From Chloroflexota bacterium (GTDB taxonomy: Bacteria; Chloroflexota; UBA11872; UBA12225), in NCBI GenBank assembly GCA_030447525.1, contig JAUJOR010000002.1, positions 219,931 through 283,930 on the forward strand: DNA of 64,000 nt, in the 5' to 3' direction. Of the stretch, positions 1 through 7,696 are shown one piece after another. A program made the translations under genes and the position numbers. Position 1 is the first letter of the stretch; each line of letters starts with the position of its first letter. Below the pieces are notes generated by a model. It did not search any database and had not been told where the DNA came from. It worked only from the letters and a program-made list of their open reading frames with translations.

Positions 1-2
1 GC

Positions 3-89
3 TGGCCGGACGGACAGCGGATCTTGCTCGGCAAAGGCATCCTCTCGGACGAGCTCGACCTGTGGACAAGACCGCCTCCGACTGAGTAG
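3..89 (+). CDS. C-terminal end of an unidentified protein (5' truncated)
   Basis: The window opens inside an open frame that ends at TAG 87-89. The 28 visible residues include DGQRILLGKG and end in TRPPPTE. The DG-R-I pattern resembles a blade of a TolB or WD40-like propeller, but this is too short for a family call. A second frame is also open until TGA 83-85, so the frame choice rests on residue composition only. Confidence 0.3.
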   Translation, partial: WPDGQRILLGKGILSDELDLWTRPPPTE

Positions 90-246
90 TCTCCCTTGCT
101 GGGGGCGCGTCTCTGACACGGAGAGACCGTGGCGCCACACGTGCACACAGTGGCTTTCGTCTGACGTTAGCGACCAGCGAAGGTCAGCGATTGATGTTGC
201 GGGCACCTGTGGGGATCCGTGGTGCAATACCCGAAGGATAGGTGAA

Positions 247-978
247 ATGGGCATCTTAGACCGAATGTCGACCATCTTGCGCGCCAACATTAACGCCATG
301 CTCGACCAGGCCGAGGATCCAGAGAAGACGCTCGATCAGCTGATTCGTGATATGGGCGACGCCATCGGCCAGGCGCGCGGACAGGTGGCTGAGATGATCG
401 CCCAGGAAAAGCTCCTGGAAGCGGATATGGAGCGGAATAACAGCCTCGCCCGGGAGTGGGGTCAAAAGGCCGAGCTGGCTGTCAGCCGGGGGGCCGACGA
501 CCTGGCCAAGGAAGCCTTGCGCCGCAAGATTGACTACGAACGCAACGCCCATGCCTATGCCAGCCAGCTCCAGTCGCAGCAAGAGGTGGTGTTCAAGCTC
601 AAGCACGACCTGGAGCAGCTGGAAACCAAGTATGAGGGTGCTGTCCGCAACCGGGAGGCCCTGATCTCCCGCCATCGCCGCGCCGTTGCCCAGCAGAAGG
701 TGGCCCAGACGGCGGCCCAGCTGAACACCATGGACCCCACATCTGAGCTGGCACGCATGGAAGACCGCATCCGCATGGAGGAGGCCCGGGCCGCCGCCAT
801 CACGGAGGTAAACCGCCGTTCCAGCCTGGAGGATCAGTTCTCTGCCCTGGAAGGGGACAGCGAGCTTGACCGCCAGCTGGCCGACCTGCGGTCAAAGGTA
901 CGGGGCGGGGCATTGCCCGGCGGGGACCAGCCGGCAAGCCTCCCCGGCAGCACCACCCCTCCCGGCTCCGGTTCCTAG
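247..978 (+). CDS. pspA: PspA/IM30 family membrane-stress protein
   Basis: A 243-residue, almost wholly helical protein starting MGILDRMSTI, the typical PspA/IM30/Vipp1 opening with an N-terminal amphipathic helix. Residues about 20-205 form long charged heptad-rich coiled coils; the tail after about 210 is Gly/Pro/Ser-rich and probably disordered. PspA-family proteins are peripheral membrane proteins that oligomerise on the inner leaflet and protect it under envelope stress. The ATG follows AAGGATAGGTGAA. No pspB/C or PspF-like regulator is adjacent, so control is not evident. The gene is single and converges on the cytochrome operon. Confidence 0.93.
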   Translation: MGILDRMSTILRANINAMLDQAEDPEKTLDQLIRDMGDAIGQARGQVAEMIAQEKLLEADMERNNSLAREWGQKAELAVSRGADDLAKEALRRKIDYERNAHAYASQLQSQQEVVFKLKHDLEQLETKYEGAVRNREALISRHRRAVAQQKVAQTAAQLNTMDPTSELARMEDRIRMEEARAAAITEVNRRSSLEDQFSALEGDSELDRQLADLRSKVRGGALPGGDQPASLPGSTTPPGSGS

Positions 979-998
979 CGCCGCCTCAAGCGATGACT

Positions 999-1048
999 GC
1001 AGCGCAGCAGCGTTCCACCGCCTGTCTGGCGGAACACTGTTGCGCTGC
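999..1048. terminator. Long hairpin between convergent genes (bidirectional terminator candidate)
   Basis: Arms 999-1019 and 1028-1048 pair over about 20 positions with two mismatches and one G-T pair, starting GCAGCGCA and closing TGCGCTGC. It lies 20 bases after pspA and before the tail of the convergent cytochrome c gene. There is no T-tract, so it may stop RNA polymerase with help or protect mRNA 3' ends. Confidence 0.55.
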
Positions 1049-1101
1049 CTTGCCCCAGCGCTACGCCACGCTGAGCCCTGCGCAACGCCTCCCCATCCCC
1101 A

Positions 1102-1141
1102 GCTTAGCGTAGCGTCTCCAGGCTTAGCGTAGCGTCTCCAG
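1102..1141. repeat. Perfect 20-bp tandem duplication across the cytochrome c stop codon
   Basis: GCTTAGCGTAGCGTCTCCAG occurs twice with no gap (1102-1121 and 1122-1141). Read on the minus strand, the upstream copy encodes the last residues (LETLR), the TAA stop (1126-1124) and two more bases. The other copy repeats this as untranslated sequence, out of frame. Confidence 0.95.
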
Positions 1142-2002
1142 GTAGGAGGCAATAGCCTCGAGGTATTCATCGCGCAGGTTGTAGGGGGGCATGGTCGTCC
1201 CCGGCTTATGCTGCGCCGGGTTGGCCACCCATCGCTTCATGTTCTCACGGGTAAAGTCCAGCACCCCGGCGATACGGCGATTGGCGATCCCGTCCAGGGC
1301 AGGGCCGACGGTCCCCCGAGCCGACGTCCCGGCCACGGCGTGGCAGGATGAGCAGGCCCCCGCGGTTACGATGAGCTTGCCCGTGGCCACCGGATCGGTG
1401 ATCGGGGCTTCCGTGGGTACGGCAACGCTCTCGGCCCGGATGATGTCCGCCACCAGGTCCCAGCGCCCGCCGGTGATCAAGAGGTTGATCTCGTTGATCA
1501 TCTCGTAGTTCAGCGGGCCACCGTTGCTCACGCCCCAGGCCGGCATCACCGCACCGCGGCCATTCTCCACCGTCTGGGCGATCATCTTGACGTTGGCCTT
1601 GTGCTGGTCGGCATCGTTCGACTGGAGCTCCGGTGTGTTCAAGGGCTTGCCTGGGAGGCTGACGTTCTCTAGATAGCCCTTGCCCTCGGCCCCGTGGCAG
1701 CTAAGGCAATACTGAACGTAGGTGTGCGCCCCGTTGTGCTGGGCGAACTCGAGCTGGCGCTCCGCCGCCTGGGTCTGGCGGAAAGGCTCGTTAGCCCCGT
1801 AGGCCATGAAAAGCAGGAAGCTTTCCACCAGGACGACCATGGCCAGGAGGATCTTGCGGCTCATGCCCGAAGTGCTGAGCACGGGATCGATCTGCGTGTC
1901 CGGCGCATCGGCCGGGACGGTGACGCGTCGTGTGCGCCAGATCTCTGCCAGCACCAGCACCGGTAGCAGCAGGGCTCCGAGGACGATAGCCAGCGTCAGC
2001 AC
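1124..2002 (-). CDS. Membrane-anchored diheme cytochrome c of the cytochrome bc complex
   Basis: 292 residues. Two hydrophobic helices (about 1-20 and 47-68) anchor two cytochrome c domains outside the membrane. Heme sites are CLSCH (about residue 98) and CSSCH (about 217); likely Met ligands lie in VMPAWG and TMPPYN. It is last in the operon cyt b - cyt b C-terminal subunit - Rieske - cyt c, so it probably takes the place of cytochrome c1/f and passes electrons from the Rieske cluster to a terminal oxidase or soluble carrier. The GTG start at 2002 is preceded by AAGGAG at good spacing and chosen for that. The stop region carries a 20-bp tandem duplication. Confidence 0.9.
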   Translation of the reverse strand: MLTLAIVLGALLLPVLVLAEIWRTRRVTVPADAPDTQIDPVLSTSGMSRKILLAMVVLVESFLLFMAYGANEPFRQTQAAERQLEFAQHNGAHTYVQYCLSCHGAEGKGYLENVSLPGKPLNTPELQSNDADQHKANVKMIAQTVENGRGAVMPAWGVSNGGPLNYEMINEINLLITGGRWDLVADIIRAESVAVPTEAPITDPVATGKLIVTAGACSSCHAVAGTSARGTVGPALDGIANRRIAGVLDFTRENMKRWVANPAQHKPGTTMPPYNLRDEYLEAIASYLETLR

Positions 2003-2032
2003 CGGTCGATGCTCCTTACCGTGATCGAGGCC

Positions 2033-2563
2033 CTAGACACGCAAGGCCTGGCTGGGGTCATAGCTCTCGCGCTTCCTGATCGCCCCGGTATCCACCACCA
2101 ACCGCCCCCCCTCGTTTGAGATGCGCATGTAGTCAAGGGGGCGGGGCGCCGGGCCAAAGACGATCTGCCCGTTCTTGAGGTACGTTGAGCCGTGGCAGGG
2201 GCAGCGAAACCACCCCCGGATGGCCTGCCCTTCATAGATGAACTCGAACTCCGGACGCCAGGGCACGGTGCACCCCAGGTGTACACACTTCTGGTACAGG
2301 GCCATGAAGCCCTCCTCCAGGCGCACGAGGTAGAACTTCCCGTCCACGAAGTACTTCACGTCCCCCACCTGGTAGTCGGTAGGGGCGCCGACGGATACCC
2401 GGCTTCCAAAGGTGCCCAGCTTGCGGGGCCAGAAGAAAATGATAAAGGCCACGGCCGCCTGGAGACTGATGATCGCCATCGTCCCCCACCCGGCGAGGGC
2501 CAGGAAATTCCGCCGTGTCCCGGTTGTCGCCCCACCACCGACGCTCGCTTGCGCTGCTGCCAT
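2033..2563 (-). CDS. Rieske [2Fe-2S] protein of the cytochrome bc complex
   Basis: 176 residues with a twin-Arg-like N-terminus (TRRNFLALAGWG) and one membrane helix (about 22-45), then a Rieske fold with both cluster motifs, CVHLGC and CPCHGS, giving the two Cys and two His ligands. GPAPRPL near the end is the usual proline loop. It takes electrons from quinol at the Qo site of cytochrome b and hands them to the diheme cytochrome encoded 30 bases downstream. Length and arrangement fit b6f-type Rieske proteins. The 158 bases before the next gene upstream hold no clear reading frame. Confidence 0.95.
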   Translation of the reverse strand: MAAAQASVGGGATTGTRRNFLALAGWGTMAIISLQAAVAFIIFFWPRKLGTFGSRVSVGAPTDYQVGDVKYFVDGKFYLVRLEEGFMALYQKCVHLGCTVPWRPEFEFIYEGQAIRGWFRCPCHGSTYLKNGQIVFGPAPRPLDYMRISNEGGRLVVDTGAIRKRESYDPSQALRV

Positions 2564-2721
2564 GAGACGTTTCTCTCGTTACTTGACGTACTTGAGGGCC
2601 ACTGGCTCCGCGGCTACCCGCTCCAGCACCACCACGGGTCACCTGGCACCACCGCCCTCGTAATTGCCCCCATCGTGCAGCCCCCTCTGGAGCGTGAGCG
2701 GAGCTGCACCGGCGAGCTTGC

Positions 2722-4032
2722 TTACCCGATCCGATTCATGCCCCTGTCCCATGGCCAGAACAGCTCCATGCCCTGGCCCCGGAACGCGCTGCCGATGATA
2801 GCCAAGAGCACCCAGGTCACGGCAAAGGCGGTGAAGTACGCGATCATCACCTCCCGCACGGTGGGCCGGGTGGGGGCGATGATCAGGTACAAGCCTACGG
2901 ACACGGCCCAGATGATCGCCGTGGGCACCATCGTCTGGGTGACGATCTCAGACAGCCAGGCGGTCTTCAGGAAGGGGAGGGCAGTCTCGACTGAAGCCCG
3001 TATCCCGATGACCTTATCGATCATGATCAAGGCCAGGTTCATTACCGTGGTGTAGATGGCCGAGATCCAGAATACCCGCCTGCCCCGTGCCCCGCTGAAC
3101 CAGACGCCTGTCTCATCCGAGTTGATATCCAGGTATGGGATAGCCATCAACAGGACGACGGCCAGCGTAGGAATGATCACCCCGGCCAGGGCTGGATGCA
3201 TGTGCAGCAAGAGCTCCTGGAGGTTGAGGAAGTACCAGGGGGCCTTGGACGGATTGGGCGTGCGGTTGGGGTTGGAGTGCTCCTCCAACGGGGCGTTGAT
3301 AAACCAGGCCATCACCGTCAGGCCGATGATGAGCAGCACGGACGATATGAACTCCGGCATGAGCAGGTGAGGCCAGGTGGTGAGTTGGGCCTGCGAGCGT
3401 CGAGCTGCCGAGCGCTGCGCGGTGCGCGACACCTGGGCCCCAGGGGCCGCCGGCGTGGCCGGTCGGGCGGGGGCCGGGCGTCCGGCGCCGTTGGCCCGCC
3501 CACCGGCTGGAGCGGGGGCCGGTGGGCGGGCGGGCCGGGAGGTGCCCCCCGTCGTTGGTCCACCCGTGGTCTGCGTGACCGCTGCCTCGGCCCGTACCGC
3601 GGGGGAGCTGGCGGTGACCGCCGCCGGCTGGCTTAGCTCCCCGGTAGCGGCCAGGTCGGCAGCCGGCGCGGCCGGGGCAGAGATGACCGGTGGGGGCTCT
3701 GCCGTGGCCGCTGCCCCTTCGGTGCTTGTGACGTGAGCCGGGGCCGGCGTCCCATCCCCCGCGGCCGGCGCCGTCGACGGCCGGGCCGCACCCGCCGCCG
3801 GCCGGGCGCCGCGGTGGAGGACGTTGGCCGGAGTACCGTCGACGGCGCACTTGTTCCCGTTGTCCGCCCAGCAGTCCCGGTGCTGTGGGGTGTAGCACTT
3901 GGGACAGAGCACAGCCTGCTCGCCCGGCTGGATCGGCTTGCTGCACTTGGGGCAGGTGGAGCCTGCCCACTTCGACTCCGCGGTCGTCTGTCGAACGGAG
4001 ATTAACGCCGGCTTGGACCCGTCCGCAGCCAT
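2722..4032 (-). CDS. Cytochrome b C-terminal (subunit IV-like) domain fused to an N-terminal RING-like zinc domain
   Basis: 436 residues in three parts. Residues about 27-62 hold CPKC, a second CPKC, then HRDC and a final C: a treble-clef/prokaryotic RING-like zinc site. Residues about 75-215 are a Pro/Ala/Thr-rich linker. Residues about 222-436 match the C-terminal half of cytochrome b (b6f subunit IV) with four hydrophobic segments; the Qo-site PEWY motif appears as APWYF, a variant I associate with other bacterial split cytochromes b. It sits between cyt b6 and Rieske genes, so it completes the quinol-oxidising b subunit. The ATG follows AAGGAG and GAGGAG, so the zinc domain is translated in the same protein. 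The extra domain would face the cytoplasm; its role is unknown. Confidence 0.88.
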   Translation of the reverse strand: MAADGSKPALISVRQTTAESKWAGSTCPKCSKPIQPGEQAVLCPKCYTPQHRDCWADNGNKCAVDGTPANVLHRGARPAAGAARPSTAPAAGDGTPAPAHVTSTEGAAATAEPPPVISAPAAPAADLAATGELSQPAAVTASSPAVRAEAAVTQTTGGPTTGGTSRPARPPAPAPAGGRANGAGRPAPARPATPAAPGAQVSRTAQRSAARRSQAQLTTWPHLLMPEFISSVLLIIGLTVMAWFINAPLEEHSNPNRTPNPSKAPWYFLNLQELLLHMHPALAGVIIPTLAVVLLMAIPYLDINSDETGVWFSGARGRRVFWISAIYTTVMNLALIMIDKVIGIRASVETALPFLKTAWLSEIVTQTMVPTAIIWAVSVGLYLIIAPTRPTVREVMIAYFTAFAVTWVLLAIIGSAFRGQGMELFWPWDRGMNRIG

Positions 4033-4144
4033 CTCCTCAGCGCTCCTTCTTGTACCGTTACCGTTTCTACTGTGCTCGCCCCGTGGGGATCAGCCGCTGA
4101 GGCGCTGCTATCGCGCTCTCGAGCGTGATTCTGAAAGGCCGAGG

Positions 4145-4906
4145 CTACAGGGGCTGAGAGATACCGCCGTCCTGCCGTACCCGCCAGAAGTGCACCGCCA
4201 GGAAGAGCGACAGCACCAGCGGCAAGGCGATAACGTGGAGCGTATACCAACGGATAAGGGTGTTTTGCGAGATCTCGTAGTCCGCCAGGAGAAGCAGATT
4301 AACCTGGGGGCCGAGCAAGGGCGCCGCACCTCCCAGCGTGGCACCTACGGTGATGGCCCAGAAGGCCAGCTGGTCCCAGGGCAACAGATATCCGGTAAAA
4401 GAAAGGAGCAAGGTCAAGACAAACAAGATCACCCCTACCACCCAGTTGAACTCGCGTGGTGGCTTGTACGACCCGGTGTAGAAGACTCGGCACATGTGGA
4501 GGAACACGGTGATGACCATACCGTGCGCCGACCAGCGGTGCATGTTCCGCATCAGCATGCCAAATGTGACTACGGTCTCTAAGTCCTTGATGTCCTGATA
4601 GGCCCGAGTTACCGAAGGGACGTAGTAGAACATCAGCAAGACGCCGGTGACCGTCAGGATCAAGAAGAGCATGAACGACAGCCCCCCCAGGCACCAGGTA
4701 TAGGTCACCCTGATGGCGCCACGGGGCACGAAGTTAGGGTGCAGATGGAGGAAGACGTTCTTGGCTACCGTCATGATCCGGTTGCGCCGGTCAGTCGGGT
4801 AGCTGTAGCGGAAGATTGAGCGCCACAGGCGGCTGTTCCGCACGAACTCCGATACCTGCGTCGAGGTCGGCACCCGCACCTTAGGCGCGCCTACTCGGCT
4901 AGCCAC
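4145..4906 (-). CDS. Cytochrome b6-like N-terminal cytochrome b subunit
   Basis: 253 residues with about four membrane helices and the paired heme-binding histidines of cytochrome b: [10 protein letters not shown] and [11 protein letters not shown] on one helix pair, [10 protein letters not shown] and [12 protein letters not shown] on the other. The conserved GYLLPWDQ loop lies between. It provides both b hemes and, with the separately encoded subunit IV-like protein, forms the quinol-oxidising core. The GTG start at 4906 is preceded by GGGAG at 8 bases. It is the first gene of the four-gene operon; a -10-like box lies about 100 bases upstream. Confidence 0.95.
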   Translation of the reverse strand: MASRVGAPKVRVPTSTQVSEFVRNSRLWRSIFRYSYPTDRRNRIMTVAKNVFLHLHPNFVPRGAIRVTYTWCLGGLSFMLFLILTVTGVLLMFYYVPSVTRAYQDIKDLETVVTFGMLMRNMHRWSAHGMVITVFLHMCRVFYTGSYKPPREFNWVVGVILFVLTLLLSFTGYLLPWDQLAFWAITVGATLGGAAPLLGPQVNLLLLADYEISQNTLIRWYTLHVIALPLVLSLFLAVHFWRVRQDGGISQPL

Positions 4907-5002
4907 GATCCATTCTCCCTCGGGTCACGATCCAGGAATGACGGGAATCAACGACCTGCTGGCGCCTGACGATGCATGAGCGGCCCACCAGAATGTAGGG
5001 TC

Positions 5003-5008
5003 ATTATG
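5003..5008 (-). promoter_or_regulatory. Candidate -10 box for the cytochrome bc operon
   Basis: The minus strand reads CATAAT about 96 bases before the cytochrome b start. No good -35 hexamer is visible. It abuts the hairpin that follows the phosphofructokinase gene, so one operon would end where the next begins. Confidence 0.4.
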
Positions 5009-5042
5009 GCGCCCCTACCACGGCGCCATCAAGCGGGGCGCT
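5008..5042 (-). terminator. GC hairpin after the phosphofructokinase gene
   Basis: Arms 5008-5015 and 5035-5042 form an 8-bp stem (GGCGCCCC with GGGGCGCT, one G-T pair) 13 bases after the stop codon. No T-tract follows, so termination is a proposal. Confidence 0.4.
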
Positions 5043-5054
5043 AGCCAAACGCCC

Positions 5055-6233
5055 TCATCCTAGCCGGAATGCGGGGGCCGGCGCAGGTCCGAGCAGGGGT
5101 GTGGCGTAAGCCAGAAATGCTGGGGTCACCCCAGCCACCCCTTCATCCAGGTAATCCTGGGGGAGACGGCGCTCCCGGTTGGCCACCCGCTCCAGGGCCA
5201 CGACCCCATATTCGCAGCGGTAGCTGCCCATATCCGGCCGGCCCAGGGTGATCATCTCCCCACCGTGACCGCCGGCCAGCCGCCGGGCGGCCTGGCGGCC
5301 GGCCTCTCGCGCCTCGGCCAGATCTACCGGCGAGACCAGGGCGGCGCTGGTGCGCTGAAACGTCCCCGGCTTGTTTACCCGCGCCTTGACTCCCAGGCGC
5401 GCGGTGACGAGTTGGGCCAGGGCCTCGCCAACGGCGCTGACAATGGGATGGCCGAAGCGATCGACCCCCGCTCGACCGCGGGCAACGTACTCCCCCGCCG
5501 CGTCACGGATCGTCTCGGCTGTGGCCACAACGCAGTAACCGACGCGTTGCAAGGCCGCTTCCACGCCGGCCAGGAAGGTGGCCTCATCGAAGGGCCGCTC
5601 CGGCGTGAGCAGTACGTGCGGGCCATCCGGGTCGTCCCGCTTGAGCAAGGCGCAGGCGGCCGTCAGCCAGCCGGCGTTGCGCCCCATGGTCTCCAGCACG
5701 AGCACGCGGTCATAGGTGCGCATGGCCGCCAGGTCGAGGGTGGCCTCCTGGGTGGCGACGGCCCAGTAGCGGGCGGCGCTGCCATAGCCGGGGGAATGGT
5801 CGGTCTCCACCAGGTCGTTGTCGATTGTCTTGGGGACGCCGCACACCGCCAGGTCCATGCCGGCGCCGCCGGCCGCCCGGCGCAGGCGATCCCCGGTGTC
5901 CATCGAGTCGTTGCCGCCGATATAGCAGAACCAGCGCACCCCAAGCCGGGTGAACGTCTCCAGGACGCGCCCCTCGTCCTGGGGGGCCAGCCGGTGGCGG
6001 CAACTGCCCAGGGCCGCGGCCGGGGTGCGCGCCAGGACTTCCCAATCGTCTGCGCCGAGACAGTTAAGCGGGACGACGTCACCCGCCAGCGCCCCTTCGA
6101 TCCCGTGGCGCAGGCCTACCACCTGTGGAAAGCACCCCAGGCGCGCTCCTTCTTCCAGGAGTCCGGCCAGGCTGGCGTTGATCACCGGGGTGGGGCCGCC
6201 GGACTGACCGACGAGCAGGGTGGGAAGGGTCAC
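5055..6233 (-). CDS. PPi-type phosphofructokinase (6-phosphofructokinase family)
   Basis: 392 residues, phosphofructokinase fold. The N-terminal GQSGGPTPVIN loop binds the phosphoryl donor; PKTIDND carries the catalytic Asp and the Lys typical of PPi-dependent enzymes, and GGNDS has Asp where ATP-PFKs have Gly, so diphosphate is the likely donor. METMGRNAGW-like sequence (ETMGRNAGW) contacts fructose 6-phosphate. The enzyme interconverts fructose 6-phosphate and fructose 1,6-bisphosphate. Its GTG start overlaps the threonine synthase stop by GTGA, implying translational coupling. The first Asp of the usual GGDDS is Asn here, seen in some PPi-PFK clades. Another sugar phosphate or sedoheptulose 7-phosphate as substrate cannot be excluded. 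Confidence 0.88.
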   Translation of the reverse strand: MTLPTLLVGQSGGPTPVINASLAGLLEEGARLGCFPQVVGLRHGIEGALAGDVVPLNCLGADDWEVLARTPAAALGSCRHRLAPQDEGRVLETFTRLGVRWFCYIGGNDSMDTGDRLRRAAGGAGMDLAVCGVPKTIDNDLVETDHSPGYGSAARYWAVATQEATLDLAAMRTYDRVLVLETMGRNAGWLTAACALLKRDDPDGPHVLLTPERPFDEATFLAGVEAALQRVGYCVVATAETIRDAAGEYVARGRAGVDRFGHPIVSAVGEALAQLVTARLGVKARVNKPGTFQRTSAALVSPVDLAEAREAGRQAARRLAGGHGGEMITLGRPDMGSYRCEYGVVALERVANRERRLPQDYLDEGVAGVTPAFLAYATPLLGPAPAPAFRLG

Positions 6234-7459
6234 CGGCCAATGCGTCCCTGCACCTGTGGGTCGCGCGGGTCGAGCACCTGGGGTGCGGGCGAAGGGAAGA
6301 GCTCGGCGTACTTCCAGGCCGCTCCGGTGTTGAACAGGACGATGCGGTCGTCCCGCTGTAAGGTGCCGTCTGCCAACAATTGGCGCAGGGCCGCCAGGGT
6401 GGCTCCACCCTCCGGCGCGGCGGAAACGCCTTCGGTTTGGGCGAGCACGCCCACGTCGGCCATCAGCGCGTCATCGCTCACCGTGAGCGCCGTCCCGCCG
6501 CTCTCACGGACGGCGTCCACAATCAGGTAATCCCCAATGGCGACAGGGACGCGCATCCCGCTGGCCACCGTCCGAGCGTCTGGCCACAGGTCGGCGTGGC
6601 GCTGCCCACGCCGGTATGCCTCTACGATGGGGGCGCACCCCTCGGCCTGCACGGCGATCATCTTCGGCCGGTGGGGGCCGATCCAGCCCAGCTGCTCCAT
6701 CTCCTGGAAGGCCTTCCACATGCCGACGATCCCGGTGCCGCCACCGGTGGGATAGATCAGGGCGTCCGGCAGCATCCAGTTGAGCTGCTCCGCCAGCTCG
6801 TAGCCCATCGTCTTCTTGCCTTCCTGGCGGTAGGGCTCCCGTAGGGTAGAGACGTCGAACCAACCATGAGCCGCGACGCCCTCGCGCACCAGGCGCCCAC
6901 AGTCGTTGATCAGTCCCTGCACCAGAAATAGATGGGCGCCGTACAGGGCGCACTCGGCCTTGTTGCTTTCCGGGGCGTCCACCGGCATGAAGACGTAGGC
7001 CGGCAGCCCCGCCCGGGCGGCGTAGGCCGCCAGGGCCCCCCCGGCGTTGCCGGCCGAGGGGATGGCCAGGGCCGGCGCCCCCAGCTCGCGGGCCCTTGAC
7101 ACGGCCACCGCCTGTCCGCGGGCCTTGAACGACCCCGTGGGGTTGATGCCTTCTTCCTTGATCCAAAGTTCAGGGCAGCCGAGCTCCGCGCCCAGGCGGC
7201 GGGCGTGGAGCAAGGGCGTCATCCCCTCTCCCAGGGTGACGATCGAGGCGGGGTCGCGCACCGGCAGGAGCTCGCGGTAGCGCCACAGCGTCGGCTCCCG
7301 TCCCCTCAGGGCCTCCCGCGGCAGGGTGCGACGGATGGCCTCCAGGTCATAGCGGGCGAACAGCACCTTGCCACAGGCGGGACAGACCGTCTGCGGACGG
7401 TCGGCATCTGCCTCCCGGCCGCAGTTGCTGCACTGGAGATGAGTCAGGTAGCTTTGCAT
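6230..7459 (-). CDS. thrC: Threonine synthase
   Basis: 409 residues from the chosen ATG. An N-terminal zinc ribbon (CSNC and CPAC) precedes a fold-type II PLP enzyme: PTGSFKARG holds the Schiff-base Lys, SAGNAGGALAAYA binds PLP phosphate, and PTGGGTG closes the cofactor site. It converts O-phosphohomoserine to threonine. The start at 7459 (MQSYLTHLQC) is chosen because family members begin just before the zinc ribbon and because an extended -10 box lies 26 bases upstream. No other threonine gene is nearby; it is coupled to the phosphofructokinase gene. Confidence 0.93.
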   Translation of the reverse strand: MQSYLTHLQCSNCGREADADRPQTVCPACGKVLFARYDLEAIRRTLPREALRGREPTLWRYRELLPVRDPASIVTLGEGMTPLLHARRLGAELGCPELWIKEEGINPTGSFKARGQAVAVSRARELGAPALAIPSAGNAGGALAAYAARAGLPAYVFMPVDAPESNKAECALYGAHLFLVQGLINDCGRLVREGVAAHGWFDVSTLREPYRQEGKKTMGYELAEQLNWMLPDALIYPTGGGTGIVGMWKAFQEMEQLGWIGPHRPKMIAVQAEGCAPIVEAYRRGQRHADLWPDARTVASGMRVPVAIGDYLIVDAVRESGGTALTVSDDALMADVGVLAQTEGVSAAPEGGATLAALRQLLADGTLQRDDRIVLFNTGAAWKYAELFPSPAPQVLDPRDPQVQGRIGR

Positions 7460-7484
7460 CAGGCGTCCGGGCCTAGCGCTGGGG

Positions 7485-7493
7485 ACTGTAGCA
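7485..7493 (-). promoter_or_regulatory. Extended -10 promoter of thrC
   Basis: The minus strand reads TGCTACAGT, an extended -10 (TGn plus TACAGT), 25 bases before the ATG. This gives a leader of roughly 19 bases. No -35 hexamer is evident, as expected for extended -10 promoters. Confidence 0.45.
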
Positions 7494-7696
7494 GCCACGC
7501 GCCCACTGGGGGATGCTCCCCTCTCTCTCCGCCGGCCGGCCGCGACTGAGCCTGGTGGCGACCGACCGCACCCTGACGGTTGCCCGCTGACCGCTTACCA
7601 TTCCTGCGGCTGGTACTGCAACCTCGGTTTCCAGATCGAGATACCCGAAACTGGATATCCGAGGAAGTGTTGTGGCAGTGTTCGCCGGTCCGGCCG

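Noticed and set aside
4002-4250. 82-codon minus-strand gene between the two cytochrome b genes
   Set aside because: Overlaps both neighbours, has no ribosome site or conserved feature, and the gap between real genes is only 112 bases.
5265-6530. 421-codon plus-strand frame opposite phosphofructokinase and threonine synthase
   Set aside because: Shadow frame crossing the junction of two well-supported genes.
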